From contig CAZWDO010000016.1 of the NCBI GenBank assembly GCA_964632485.1, positions 24,616-65,347 of the forward strand: a stretch of DNA of 40,732 nucleotides, written 5' to 3'. Both the position numbers and the translations under genes were made by a program. Under the pieces are notes generated by a model. It was not told the origin of the DNA, ran no database searches, and saw only the letters and a list, made by a program, of their open reading frames with translations. Source of the DNA: CAZWDO01 sp964632485 [NCBI: uncultured bacterium] (GTDB taxonomy: Bacteria > JAGOEH01). Positions 15,908 through 25,454 of the stretch are shown here, piece after piece (the first letter of the stretch is position 1; each line of letters opens with the position of its first letter).

Positions 15908-16375
15908 TTAGGACTCGGAATTTTTTTTCAATTTTGGGTACTTGAGAACAAAAACCGAGCGGTTGGATTTGCGAACCACTTTTTCAGTAACAGATCCCAG
16001 TAGCGCGAATATGGAAAATGTATGGCCATGGGAACCCATAACAATCAAATCGACATCTTCTTCAATTTCTGTTTGCAGGATTTCCTCAAAGGGGTTGCCT
16101 TCATTGATGCGGAATCGAATCGCCGGATACTCTTTGTAGGTTTCGATTAAATTAGCCAATCGTTTTTGCACAACTTCCCGAATTTCATCGATTTTTTCAT
16201 AGTACAAGATCGGCGCGAGATTGTTTCCATAAGCGTCATAGGCATGATGAATTTCGATGACATGAAGGATGATAAGCTCTGCATTATGTTGGCGGGCATA
16301 TTCGACTGTATCTTGTAACGCCTTTTCAGAATAGATGGAAAAATCGGTGGGGAAGAGAATTTTGCTGATTTTCAT
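15908..16375 (-). CDS. UspA-type universal stress protein
   Basis: The product has 155 residues and a single Usp domain. It starts KILFPTDFS, and the C-terminal nucleotide-binding loop G-2x-G-9x-G-S is present as GSHGHTFSIFALLGSV, so it belongs to the ATP-binding branch of the family. Family members bind ATP and modulate survival under energy or redox stress. The ATG overlaps the stop of the ornithine racemase gene (ATGA), making it the last gene of that unit. This suggests expression together with ornithine fermentation. Confidence 0.93.
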   Translation of the reverse strand: MKISKILFPTDFSIYSEKALQDTVEYARQHNAELIILHVIEIHHAYDAYGNNLAPILYYEKIDEIREVVQKRLANLIETYKEYPAIRFRINEGNPFEEILQTEIEEDVDLIVMGSHGHTFSIFALLGSVTEKVVRKSNRSVFVLKYPKLKKNSES

Positions 16376-17505
16376 GATAGACCCTCCATTTTTTTTAAAA
16401 CAATCGTTTTGACGTAGGGAGAAGTCGATAAAGCGAGCAGCGCGCCATAACCGGGTATGAAACGGAGGATGGAACCAACAGCCAGGGGAGTTTTGCTATC
16501 GGAAACATCGACAATCAGGTGGTCTGAGCTGGCGCCGAGAAGGATATGCCCCGGATCGCAGGGTATCAGGTCTTCAAATTTCACATCTTGCCGCCCCAAA
16601 GCCAGGATTGCCCGTTGGCGGATCCCGCGATCCACAAATCCGGTGTTTTCTCCAAATGCGTTTTGACCCGTATTGCCTAAAGGAATCGAAGGTTTTTCCC
16701 GGAGTTCGATGATTTCTGATTCGCAATACACGGCATCCTGGTGTGTGCCGGGCAAGTTACTGCGGTCAATCACATTTTTACCCAGGATAATGCTTTCCCC
16801 TAAACGGAAAGAGTTAATGCCCTGCGGCATCTGCTGACGGATCAGTAGGGGAACAGCGCTTGAATTGCCGCCGGAAACGATCTCAAATTGGGTGTCAAGT
16901 TCTTCCTCCAGCCAGGATTTCAGTTCAGCAAAATTGCTCATATTTTCCTGGTCAGGAATGACCCCCCCATAACAGGCGAGATTCAAACCGATCCCCATGA
17001 TTTTTAAATGGGGGAGAGCTAGCGCTTCACGGAAAAAAACCAGAATATCGTTCCAGTTTTCCCGGCTTCCACTCCAAAGTCCTTCACGCAGGTCTCCCAT
17101 GTCAACCATAATAATTGCCTGGTGGATTTTATTCTGCGCTTCGGCAGCGCAATTCAATGCCCGGAGTGTCGTCATTTCCGAATTAAGGCTGATATCGGCG
17201 CCGGCTACTACCTCTTCGCACTCACTGAGGGCTGGCAGCCGTAACAGCAAGAGTGGGGGGTTCAGCTCCGGGGTAGATTGAGTTAGGTAATCGCGTATGC
17301 GGGCCAGGTTGTCGATGCGTGAATCGGCAATGCCCAGGCATCCATTTCGCAGCATCGTGGCTGCAACTAAAGGGTGGCCGCAAAGTACTTTTGTTACTCC
17401 GAATATATGGGCATTATGATTTTTTTTCGCCCAAGCGCATAATTGACGGGTATTAAACGCAATTTTTTCCAAATCGATAATCAAACGTGGATATTCTCTT
17501 TTCAT
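16372..17505 (-). CDS. orr: Ornithine racemase (PLP-dependent, alanine-racemase N-terminal fold)
   Basis: The product has 377 residues. It is a TIM-barrel PLP enzyme: an N-terminal strand LIIDLEKIAFNTRQL, the PLP lysine in AHIFGVTKVLCG (Lys39), MGIGLNLACYGG, then the phosphate-binding glycine region EIVSGGNSSAVPL and a C-terminal domain. Members of this alanine/ornithine racemase family convert L-ornithine to D-ornithine, the substrate of the aminomutase encoded upstream. Co-localisation with oraS/oraE, ortA/ortB and ord makes ornithine the likely substrate over alanine. It lies 5 bp after the TerB-like gene and overlaps uspA. It is separated from the other pathway genes by the large histidine kinase gene. 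Confidence 0.88.
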   Translation of the reverse strand: MKREYPRLIIDLEKIAFNTRQLCAWAKKNHNAHIFGVTKVLCGHPLVAATMLRNGCLGIADSRIDNLARIRDYLTQSTPELNPPLLLLRLPALSECEEVVAGADISLNSEMTTLRALNCAAEAQNKIHQAIIMVDMGDLREGLWSGSRENWNDILVFFREALALPHLKIMGIGLNLACYGGVIPDQENMSNFAELKSWLEEELDTQFEIVSGGNSSAVPLLIRQQMPQGINSFRLGESIILGKNVIDRSNLPGTHQDAVYCESEIIELREKPSIPLGNTGQNAFGENTGFVDRGIRQRAILALGRQDVKFEDLIPCDPGHILLGASSDHLIVDVSDSKTPLAVGSILRFIPGYGALLALSTSPYVKTIVLKKMEGLS

Positions 17506-17510
17506 CGCTT

Positions 17511-17885
17511 TTATTCTGCTTCCTCATCCTTGATTTGGATATCGATCTGCCATTCTTCTTTCAACCAGGTTAAAAGCTCTTGTTCCATGGGTTCGCTAAT
17601 ACTTAAATCGGACAATGATTCTTCATAGACAGTAGCAAAAATTAAATTCCTGGCTTCTTGTCGCGTGATGGTTTTCAAATGATTAATCAGGTCCATCGGT
17701 TCCTGAAATTTATTGTCCGCCTCAACCATCAACGTCTTGTATTCGTCTTCCCCATCCAACATTTTAACCAGAGAGTCCACTTCGTCGATTTCTTTGCCTT
17801 TCAGCATACCATCGGCCATCAAAATGGCATTGGATAATCCGGTCAGCGCTAATTTTTCATCATAATTCAGTTCTTTCAGTTGCAT
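17511..17885 (-). CDS. TerB-like all-alpha protein
   Basis: The product has 124 acidic, helical residues with the pattern LTGLSNAILMADGMLKGKEI near the N terminus, as in TerB-like domains (helix, xADG, then Glu/Asp-rich helix). It has no signal peptide, TM segment or Cys. TerB family proteins are small cytoplasmic, often metal-binding, proteins with unclear roles in stress responses. Its first 26 nt overlap the end of the histidine kinase gene in another frame, so the two are coupled. It could mediate signalling from the kinase, but that is only a guess from position. Confidence 0.6.
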   Translation of the reverse strand: MQLKELNYDEKLALTGLSNAILMADGMLKGKEIDEVDSLVKMLDGEDEYKTLMVEADNKFQEPMDLINHLKTITRQEARNLIFATVYEESLSDLSISEPMEQELLTWLKEEWQIDIQIKDEEAE

Positions 17886-20800
17886 GAGTTTCCTCCTGTA
17901 AAGTGGATATTTTGTCGATAGGGAGAATCACTTCGAATGTTGATCCTACACCTTTTTGGCTCTGAACGTGAATTTCTCCTTTATGTAATTCAATGATACG
18001 CTTGCAGATAGCAAGGCCAAGCCCGTTGCTGGCTTCGCCTTCAGTCGGCTTTGAACTGAGTTTTTTGAAACTTTGGAACAAATACTGCTGCTCGTCGATA
18101 CTGATACCCTGGCCATTATCCGTAACCCCGATAATAATTTCCTGTTTGTCTTGTTTGCAAAAAAGAGTGATTTGTCCTTGCGGATAGGTAAACTTAATGG
18201 CATTGCTGATGATATTATCGATGACCTGTTCGATGCGGTTTCGATCGATCCATAGTTCCGGCAACAATTCAGGGATTTGGAGTTGGAAATGGATTTGTTT
18301 ATTGTTGGCCAGTGGAGTGTACAGTTCAGTGATCTCCTTGAGTATGGGGAGCAGGGATTCATGCTGTATTTGGATCGTCATTTTCCCGGCTTCAATAGCG
18401 GATATGTCGGTTAAATCATTGATTAATCTTAACATGCGGTTTCCCACATTTAAAACCTGTTCCAAATTTTTTTGGATTTTTGAATCCTGGTATGTCCCCT
18501 CAAAACTTTGCTTTATCAAGCGAATGTATCCAATAATTCCGCTGAGCGGATTACGTAGATCATGAGCTGTAATACCTAAAATTGCATTTTTCTGTTTGAC
18601 TAATTGTAACAGCTCGTCCAGCATTTTGGCTTTAATAAACGCAGAGAGAATATTTTCCTGGAGTGAATCGAAGATATCGATTTCCTGGGGGGTGAACGAA
18701 CCGTTTCGGGCCTGCCGACCAAAAATCAAATAGCCATGCAAATGGTTCTCTGCGCAAATCGGCATGATGATATAAGCTTGAGGGCATTCTTTTTCAGGAA
18801 GTTCAAGAGGCTGCCAGCATTCGGCTGATGCCAGATTGCTATAATAATTTTTTTTAAGCTGGATGTTGTTTTCTGGAATAAGAGTTCCGATCCATGAGCG
18901 ATCAACGCGGACAGGTTTAAATAATGAATTGTGGGCATACATGCGCGCCAGATACCGTTTTTTTTCGTCAGGTTCCACCACTGCTATGATCAAATCGATA
19001 ACCAGCAGGTGTTCAATGTGCTTGAAGATAAACTGCAAGAGATTATCAAAGCTGAGTTCATTGTTCATTTGGCTTACAAAATGATGGATTTCCTGCAGAA
19101 GGTTTGTTTTTTCCTGTAATTGATATGTTTTTTGCGCGACTAATTTTTCCAGCTCTTGCTTGTTTTTTTTAATTGCGACAAAGCGTCTGTAAATAATCAA
19201 TCCTGCTAAAAGAGAAACGAAGAGCATAAATGCCAGTTGGATATCTTTTCGTTTCCAGAATGGTGGGACGATGATCAGTTCAATTCGAGCGGGATGGGGA
19301 TTCCAAATCCCATCGGCATTCGATCCGATCACTTCAAAGGTATAAGTGCCCGCATTAAGGTTAGTATAGCTGGCATAGTGTCGCGTTCCGCTTTTTCGCC
19401 ATTGATTATCGAAGTTTACTAATCGATAGGCATACTGATTTTTTGAGGGCGCGGAAAAATCAAGTGCAGAAAATTCAAATGCTATAAAATTGGATGAGTA
19501 AGACAATTCAATTTTTTCTACCTCCCACATCGGTTTGTCAAATTTCACGATTTCATCGAACATTTTAAAAGCGGTGATTTGAATGGGTGGGACATAGGAC
19601 GATCGCATGAGCGAGTCCGGGTAAAAGCTCGTTAAGCCATTCATGGAGCCAAAATAAAAATTACCTTTATGCCCTTTGAAGCAGGATGCCTGGTTGAACT
19701 CCATTTCAGGTAATCCGTTGTAAATGTCGTAATTGGTAAAATAATTGCTATCCGGTTCAAACGATGAGATGCCACTGTTAGTACTCAACCATAATCGGCC
19801 CGAATCATCTTCGATGATGCTATAGATCACATTGTTCGGCAAACCGTTTTTAATCGTGTAAATTTTAAAGGTCTCTTTTTCGCGATCAAAGCAATTCAAT
19901 CCATCATTCGTACCGACCCAGAATCGCTGTTTGGAATCTTCATAGATATAGCGTACCAGGTTGTTACTCAGTGATGTTGTGTCTCCGGGAATATTGGAAT
20001 ATCTTCGATAGCGATATGTTTTATAATCAAAGGCAATCAAACCCAGATCGGTGCCGAACCAGCTATCACCCCGAGAATCGATCATCATTCTTCGAAAACT
20101 GTTTTGCTTAAGAGCTTCCGGGGTTTTAGGGTCATAGGAATTTAAATAGGAAGTCAATCGGTTTTCACGGCGTTGCCAATGCGTGATTCCCTGGAGGGTC
20201 ATTAACCACAGATCGTGTTCCGCATCTTCGTAAATACTCCAAATATGATTGTCACTCAATGAATAGCGGTTTCCACTTTCATGGTAGGAGCATTCAAAGT
20301 TATCTTTCGTCGGATTGTAGCGGTTGAGTCCATTCGCCGTGGCGATCCATATTACTCCCTGTGAGTCTTCGAAAATAGACCAGATGTGGTTGTCTGAAAG
20401 TGAATGAGGGTCATTAAAATCTGTAGTATAATGCATATAAGTACCGCTATGCAAATCAATTCGGTTAAGACCGTAACCATTGGTTCCTACCCATAAATAA
20501 CCGCGGCTGTCTTCGCAAATTCCAAAGACATTGTTATCGGACAAGCTATTTAAATCCAGGGGCGAATGCTGATAATTGGTGAAATTTCGATGGTTGAACT
20601 TAAGAATGCTTATCCCTCTGTTCATTGTGCCGATCCAGATATTTCGGCTATTATCGATATAGAGTGAATTGACTTTATTTTCACTCAGGCTTTGAGACTG
20701 AAAATTGATTTTTTTGTATTGCGTAAGTTTATGTAAATTAGGTTGATAGTAATAGAGGCCGCTTTCCCATGTACCAATATAGAGATTATTTAAACTATCC

Positions 20801-21621
20801 TGCGCGATCGCTGTTATGCTTTCCTGGTCTAATACCTGGCATGCCGGATCATATTGAGAAACAGGAATAAATGTGGCGCTCAGGGAATTGCGGATGAATA
20901 ACCCATTTTCTGTTCCGCACCAAATATTATGCTGTGTGTCTTCGAGTAAACCCCAAACGATAGTGTTGGTTAATTTATATTTCTGAAAAATATCGCGCTC
21001 TCTGTCGTAACTAAAAAGACCAAATACTGTTCCCAGCCAAATTGTGTTTTCCCTGTCTTCAATGATTACCAGAACCGACTTGGCTGATGTCTGTTTCTGA
21101 GTAGAAGTGATGTTTTTATGTGTGACGCGTTCACTGACAGGATCATAGATGTCCAATCCATTCTGCGTGCCGAACCAGACATGACCCGTATGGTCTTCAT
21201 ATATGGCCCAGGTTGTGTTGCTGGAAATCTTGTAGGTAGAGTGGCTGCTGGTGAATTGAGTTATTTGATCAGTGGTAAGATCAATGCGGTTGATTCCGCC
21301 ATAATTTGTCGCGACCCATAAGTTGTGTTTACTGTCGGTGGTTATAAAACGGATATGATTATCCGATAATGAATTAGGATTGTTTAATTCCTTGCGGTAA
21401 ACGGTAAATGTATATCCGTCGTAACGGTTTAGGCCATCTTGCGTGCCGATCCATAGAAATCCGTTTTGATCCTGAATCATGGCGGAGATCGAATTTTGGG
21501 ATAATCCCTGGGCGGATGTGAGATGATCAAAGTGTTGGTTTTTTATCAGTTGGGGAGATTCTGCGCAAACCCGGGAAATCCAAACAAGAGAAAGTATGAT
21601 CCAAAGATACGCTTGATTCAT
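17860..21621 (-). CDS. Two-propeller Y_Y_Y sensor histidine kinase, no receiver domain
   Basis: The product has 1253 residues. A signal peptide (ends about Ala20) is followed by Reg_prop repeats over about 30-680, enough for two seven-bladed propellers (recurring LSDNHIWSIYED and GTNDGLNCFD units). Next are a Y_Y_Y domain (about 700-765), one TM segment near 775-795, a coiled coil, a GAF-like domain (about 850-990), HisKA with His1020 in TAHDLRNPLSG, and HATPase_c with N-box NRIEQVIDNIISNAIKF, DNGQGIS and GLGLAICK. It resembles Bacteroides hybrid sensors for periplasmic ligands, but stops after the kinase core. There is no receiver or AraC output domain, and no response regulator gene is in the window. 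AAGGAAAAC precedes the ATG. Its place between mutL and orr suggests sensing of amino-acid or peptide supply. Confidence 0.9.
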   Translation of the reverse strand: MNQAYLWIILSLVWISRVCAESPQLIKNQHFDHLTSAQGLSQNSISAMIQDQNGFLWIGTQDGLNRYDGYTFTVYRKELNNPNSLSDNHIRFITTDSKHNLWVATNYGGINRIDLTTDQITQFTSSHSTYKISSNTTWAIYEDHTGHVWFGTQNGLDIYDPVSERVTHKNITSTQKQTSAKSVLVIIEDRENTIWLGTVFGLFSYDRERDIFQKYKLTNTIVWGLLEDTQHNIWCGTENGLFIRNSLSATFIPVSQYDPACQVLDQESITAIAQDSLNNLYIGTWESGLYYYQPNLHKLTQYKKINFQSQSLSENKVNSLYIDNSRNIWIGTMNRGISILKFNHRNFTNYQHSPLDLNSLSDNNVFGICEDSRGYLWVGTNGYGLNRIDLHSGTYMHYTTDFNDPHSLSDNHIWSIFEDSQGVIWIATANGLNRYNPTKDNFECSYHESGNRYSLSDNHIWSIYEDAEHDLWLMTLQGITHWQRRENRLTSYLNSYDPKTPEALKQNSFRRMMIDSRGDSWFGTDLGLIAFDYKTYRYRRYSNIPGDTTSLSNNLVRYIYEDSKQRFWVGTNDGLNCFDREKETFKIYTIKNGLPNNVIYSIIEDDSGRLWLSTNSGISSFEPDSNYFTNYDIYNGLPEMEFNQASCFKGHKGNFYFGSMNGLTSFYPDSLMRSSYVPPIQITAFKMFDEIVKFDKPMWEVEKIELSYSSNFIAFEFSALDFSAPSKNQYAYRLVNFDNQWRKSGTRHYASYTNLNAGTYTFEVIGSNADGIWNPHPARIELIIVPPFWKRKDIQLAFMLFVSLLAGLIIYRRFVAIKKNKQELEKLVAQKTYQLQEKTNLLQEIHHFVSQMNNELSFDNLLQFIFKHIEHLLVIDLIIAVVEPDEKKRYLARMYAHNSLFKPVRVDRSWIGTLIPENNIQLKKNYYSNLASAECWQPLELPEKECPQAYIIMPICAENHLHGYLIFGRQARNGSFTPQEIDIFDSLQENILSAFIKAKMLDELLQLVKQKNAILGITAHDLRNPLSGIIGYIRLIKQSFEGTYQDSKIQKNLEQVLNVGNRMLRLINDLTDISAIEAGKMTIQIQHESLLPILKEITELYTPLANNKQIHFQLQIPELLPELWIDRNRIEQVIDNIISNAIKFTYPQGQITLFCKQDKQEIIIGVTDNGQGISIDEQQYLFQSFKKLSSKPTEGEASNGLGLAICKRIIELHKGEIHVQSQKGVGSTFEVILPIDKISTLQEETHATERTEL

Positions 21622-21837
21622 TGTTTTCCTTGTTTATTATTTAATGCCTGGCCCGTGGCATCCAATCGCGCTTTAAATAGAGGGACTGTTGTCGGGATAT
21701 CCCTCGCTAATCCGCTCGTCAAATATCAATTATATTTGATGCGGAATTTCAGATTGATCCGCAAGACGCTTCCGTTGGGCAAAGAGCGAGACATCGGTTA
21801 AAATCATGAAAATAGTGCCAAACGATCATCTACAGTA

Positions 21838-21867
21838 TAAATATAAAAGGATTTATTTAAATGTCAA
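21838..21867 (-). promoter_or_regulatory. Possible promoter of the histidine kinase gene
   Basis: A perfect TTGACA (minus strand, 21867-21862) lies just after the mutL stop. TATTTA (21843-21838) follows at 18 nt. The leader would be about 210 nt. The same stretch contains an imperfect inverted repeat (GGATTT...AAATCC) that might instead act as a weak terminator of the mutL unit. The remainder of 21622-21876 shows no gene. Confidence 0.4.
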
Positions 21868-21876
21868 GAAATAAAT

Positions 21877-23229
21877 TTAATAAAATCCAATGCTTTTTTT
21901 TGCCAGTTTGCAGGCAATATCCGGCGCATAATCAATCAGTGTGCCGCAACTGCTGAAAATATAGCGCTGATCGATATAGGTCTGAGCCGTCGGGGGGGGG
22001 AGGGCGATTTTCCGGGCATTTTTCGATTTTACCTCTTCCAGTATTTCCTTCCCTTTTTCCAGGCGAGTTAGGGCGCCTCCGGTGCCGATGATGTGCTTGA
22101 TTGCCGTTAAATCTTTTCCGGATAGTGTTTTGTTAGTGTCGCTTAATGAAATATTTGTTGCGAATCGGCCCGCATGACGGCGGACTGCGATGCGGACTGC
22201 TTTTTCAGTCAGGCTTCTTGAAAGGTAAATTTCATTTTCTGAAGACGGCATCGGTTTTAATAATGTCAGATCGTAGGGATTTGTGTCATAGGGATTGGAT
22301 TCGTCGAAGATGGTTTTCACGTTTTCCGCATTGATATAAACACCCAGATCACCTTCTACCGTACGCTTTGAGCGAGGTTCTGGCGAAGCCAGGAAACGAA
22401 TGTTTGCGGGTTCTCCTTCGGTCACGCTATGAATGTCGGTAGTTGCACCCCCTACGTCAATGACCAGTATATCATCCATATCGCTTTCCGCTAAAGCTTC
22501 CGTGATTCTTAAAACAGCAAGAGGAGTAGGAATAATCGGGCTGATTATTGTTTCCTGCAGGCGACTCATGCCTTTGGCATGGATAATATGCTCCTGGAAT
22601 ATTTTTTGGATGATATGCCGGGCCGGTAGAATATTGAACTGGTCAACTGCCGGGAATACATTATCGGCAATATAAAGTTTGAATTGAGTGGAGGAAAAAA
22701 TTGCCCGGATTTCATCTGCAAGAATGCAATTTCCGGCGTATAACAGCGGTATTGGGAGATTGAGTTTCTTGAGTTGTTCGGCATTCTGAAGCGTAATATC
22801 ACTTTCGCCGTAATCAACTCCCCCGGAAAGCAGCAGCAAATTGGGTTGCGTTTTTTCGATTTGCTTTAAATCGCGGTCAGTAATTTTTCCAGCGGTCAGA
22901 TATCGGACAACCGCCCCGGCGCCGAGGCTGGCTTCTTTGGCCGCTCGAGCGGTCATATCCTTAGTCAATCCGTGAACCGTCATTTTAAGTCCCCCGGCCG
23001 CCGATGAATTTGCTAATCTCTGGCCAATGGTGAGTTGCCGGCCTAAGCGCTGATGCAGGTCTTCAACCGCCAAGTTTACGCCCAGCATGATATCAGTATC
23101 TACCGTTGTCAAAGAGGAACCCTGTCCTAAATGACAGGGTTCACTTTGATCAAATCCGCCAAACGCGTTGACCTTTGTAATTGTGGAACCGATTTCGATG
23201 ACCAGTATATCGACGGTTAATTTACTCAT
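21877..23229 (-). CDS. MutL/GlmL-type ASKHA ATPase, putative aminomutase reactivase
   Basis: The product is 450 residues with two actin-like ATPase phosphate motifs: VIEIGSTITKVNAF near the N terminus and ILVIDVGGATTDIHSV around residue 250. A nucleotide-binding glycine motif, IIGTGGALTRL, is near 390. This is the GlmL/MutL family found beside glutamate mutase and other B12-dependent carbon-skeleton or amino mutases. It is thought to act as a chaperone or reactivase replacing inactivated cobalamin (family knowledge). Its start overlaps the end of oraE by 8 nt, which supports OraE as the client. It is unrelated to the mismatch-repair MutL. Confidence 0.9.
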   Translation of the reverse strand: MSKLTVDILVIEIGSTITKVNAFGGFDQSEPCHLGQGSSLTTVDTDIMLGVNLAVEDLHQRLGRQLTIGQRLANSSAAGGLKMTVHGLTKDMTARAAKEASLGAGAVVRYLTAGKITDRDLKQIEKTQPNLLLLSGGVDYGESDITLQNAEQLKKLNLPIPLLYAGNCILADEIRAIFSSTQFKLYIADNVFPAVDQFNILPARHIIQKIFQEHIIHAKGMSRLQETIISPIIPTPLAVLRITEALAESDMDDILVIDVGGATTDIHSVTEGEPANIRFLASPEPRSKRTVEGDLGVYINAENVKTIFDESNPYDTNPYDLTLLKPMPSSENEIYLSRSLTEKAVRIAVRRHAGRFATNISLSDTNKTLSGKDLTAIKHIIGTGGALTRLEKGKEILEEVKSKNARKIALPPPTAQTYIDQRYIFSSCGTLIDYAPDIACKLAKKSIGFY

Positions 23230-25423
23230 AACCCATACTTTTCAGTTTTTTCACAACAAAACTGGCAACTTCGTGGCCTTTAGTTCCCCGCCCAAAGCCG
23301 GCATCCATGCCTTCGGCTTTCGCGATTTCATTGGTCACCTGGGTGCCGCCGGCTATTAGAACCAGTTTTTCGCGCACACCTTTTTCCACGCAAATATCAT
23401 GTAGTTTGCGCATGTTGATACGGTGAATGTCTCCGTGCGAGATGATCGTCGAAGCGCCGATCAACTGGGCGCCGATCTCCTGAGCGGCATCGACCAGCTT
23501 ATTTAATGGTACTGATGTACCCAGATAGAAACATTCGAACCCGAATTTTTCCAATCCGCCATGCTTGATATCCATCACTTCCTGCATACCGACGCTATGT
23601 TCATCCTCACCCACTGTACCACCTACGAATTTTAAATTATGGCGGGTTACGAAATGTCGGATCTCTTCAATATCGAGCAGTTCTTCTTTTTCAGGAATCA
23701 CAAGCTCGTGTTCATTCACACTATGATCAACGCGTCCTTTAACTTCCAGGAATGAACCCTCTTGCGGGTGTTGTATGACCATATTGATCACTTCAGGGTC
23801 ATGTAATCCCATTTTCAGAGCCAGATCGAGAGCGGCATAGGGAGCTTTTTCCTGGCTGGTCGGCAGGAACATTTGCACGACCACATACCCATCGCCGTGC
23901 CATTGCACTTCGGGTTTGATGCGGCCTTCGGCATGATCGTGGATATAACTTTCCAAACGGTTAGCGCAATTGTCTTCTTCGTCCAGTTCATCGATATAGA
24001 CAATTTTTTCAGGTACGCATAAGGTGCATCCGTCAATCGCATCGCATGGTTTGCCCGTAGGGTCGGGTAAATGGTTGTGGCCGAAATGGGCGCATACCGG
24101 GGCATAATAGTCGGCTTCGCGCGGAACAATGGAACCTGCCGCGATGCCGCCGAGTTGTTCGCGGGCAATACCGTCGCCCATACGTTCCGGGTAGTAACCG
24201 GAATCAACGAAATAGCCTTTTTCTACTGATGGGAAATAACCCCCTTGTTCGATAATCTCTTCCATAAAAAGGATTGCCCGTTCTTTGAGTTCCCTGACTT
24301 TTTGCGGGACAATACCGTCCTTTTTAATCTCGAGCATTTCTTTAATGCGGTCGAGGCCGTTAAAGGTCTGTTTGGCGGCATCGACCGCTTTTATGTTATT
24401 GTAATGCCAGGGGACATTTCGTCCCTCATCAGGCGTAATCGTACTCTGAATGTCAGCTCGCGTCAGGGCGGAGATCAACATATCGATTACATGCGTAATC
24501 GTCGCTTCATCTGAATCGCTTTCGATATAGCGCGTATTCTGCTGGGCCCTCATCTTGTACTCCTCAAACAAGTCGCGCAGAGCAACGGCATAGGGGAAAT
24601 CAAAGAAAAATTTTGGGCCCGGGGTGGATGTGGGCGGCACTGTAGATAGGCCGATGTTTTCTTTTTTCATTCCCGACTTAACCGAGAAAATGCAGTTGAT
24701 GGCATGTTGTACCATAAGCTCGGGCATGACCTTCCATGCTTTTTTTGCAGTAGCGTTGGCGTTATGAGCGCCGTCGATTTGAAATATGCCGGCCCAGGCC
24801 ATGATCTTTTTAGCTTCCGCCGCATCGATAAAAGAGCGGTACATATTAATATTACGGTAAAGGATATTGTATTGAGGGTCCTGGTGGGCGCCATTGACGC
24901 CTTCTTCGGCGAAAAGTACCGCAATTTCAGGTCCGGCTACACCCGAGACGTAAGAATGGAAATTGATAGGCCGCCCGACTTCGTCTTCAATTAAATCGCA
25001 GGCTTTGCGGGAAGCGCGAATCTGTTTGCGAGTGATTGGCACCCCGCCGATTCCTTCGGGCGTTCCTTCGATCAATCCGTCGAAATGGGATTGTCCGGTT
25101 GTACGAATAACCATAAGATGATCGGCGCCATGCCAGGCGGCCATCCGCATGCGTCGTATATCGTCTTCAAATCGACCTGAAGCGATCTCGGTTGTAATTA
25201 CTGGACCGGGTTGCGGATCAATATGGGCAAAATGCTTGCTGGCAGGTAACGGGACTGAATGTTGTAAGGGTTCACTGTGGTCATGGAAGATAAAATCCGC
25301 CATAGCCAGGGAGTTCACTTTTTTCCGCCAGCTCCAACCCCGACGGCGAGGACGATACGTATCCAGATTTTTCAATAGTTCCGGAATATCCATCTTTTTA
25401 TTTATATCCAAACGCATAGACAA
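23222..25423 (-). CDS. oraE: D-ornithine 4,5-aminomutase, large (E) subunit
   Basis: The product has 733 residues. The enzyme moves the 5-amino group of D-ornithine to C4, giving (2R,4S)-2,4-diaminopentanoate, using adenosylcobalamin and PLP. The N-terminal part is a TIM barrel. The C-terminal B12 domain shows the DxHxxG motif as DEHSVG with His609, then STIISHG and LIAGGTQ. Lys620 lies 11 residues after the cobalamin His, the same spacing as His618 and Lys629 in the Clostridium sticklandii enzyme, where the Lys forms the internal PLP aldimine. AAAGGAG precedes the ATG. The gene follows oraS by 31 bp and overlaps mutL. Lysine 5,6-aminomutase is the nearest alternative, but fusion of both parts in one chain fits OraE. 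Confidence 0.95.
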   Translation of the reverse strand: MSMRLDINKKMDIPELLKNLDTYRPRRRGWSWRKKVNSLAMADFIFHDHSEPLQHSVPLPASKHFAHIDPQPGPVITTEIASGRFEDDIRRMRMAAWHGADHLMVIRTTGQSHFDGLIEGTPEGIGGVPITRKQIRASRKACDLIEDEVGRPINFHSYVSGVAGPEIAVLFAEEGVNGAHQDPQYNILYRNINMYRSFIDAAEAKKIMAWAGIFQIDGAHNANATAKKAWKVMPELMVQHAINCIFSVKSGMKKENIGLSTVPPTSTPGPKFFFDFPYAVALRDLFEEYKMRAQQNTRYIESDSDEATITHVIDMLISALTRADIQSTITPDEGRNVPWHYNNIKAVDAAKQTFNGLDRIKEMLEIKKDGIVPQKVRELKERAILFMEEIIEQGGYFPSVEKGYFVDSGYYPERMGDGIAREQLGGIAAGSIVPREADYYAPVCAHFGHNHLPDPTGKPCDAIDGCTLCVPEKIVYIDELDEEDNCANRLESYIHDHAEGRIKPEVQWHGDGYVVVQMFLPTSQEKAPYAALDLALKMGLHDPEVINMVIQHPQEGSFLEVKGRVDHSVNEHELVIPEKEELLDIEEIRHFVTRHNLKFVGGTVGEDEHSVGMQEVMDIKHGGLEKFGFECFYLGTSVPLNKLVDAAQEIGAQLIGASTIISHGDIHRINMRKLHDICVEKGVREKLVLIAGGTQVTNEIAKAEGMDAGFGRGTKGHEVASFVVKKLKSMGYE

Positions 25424-25454
25424 CTCCTTTGGGTAGACGCTTCGGCCGATTGGG

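Noticed and set aside
17860-21621. Hybrid two-component system of the Bacteroides type
   Set aside because: The protein ends after the HATPase domain; receiver and AraC-type DNA-binding domains are absent.
21523-21801. 92-codon + strand ORF across the kinase start and the following gap
   Set aside because: It overlaps the kinase signal peptide region antisense, lacks a ribosome binding site and shows no protein-like pattern.
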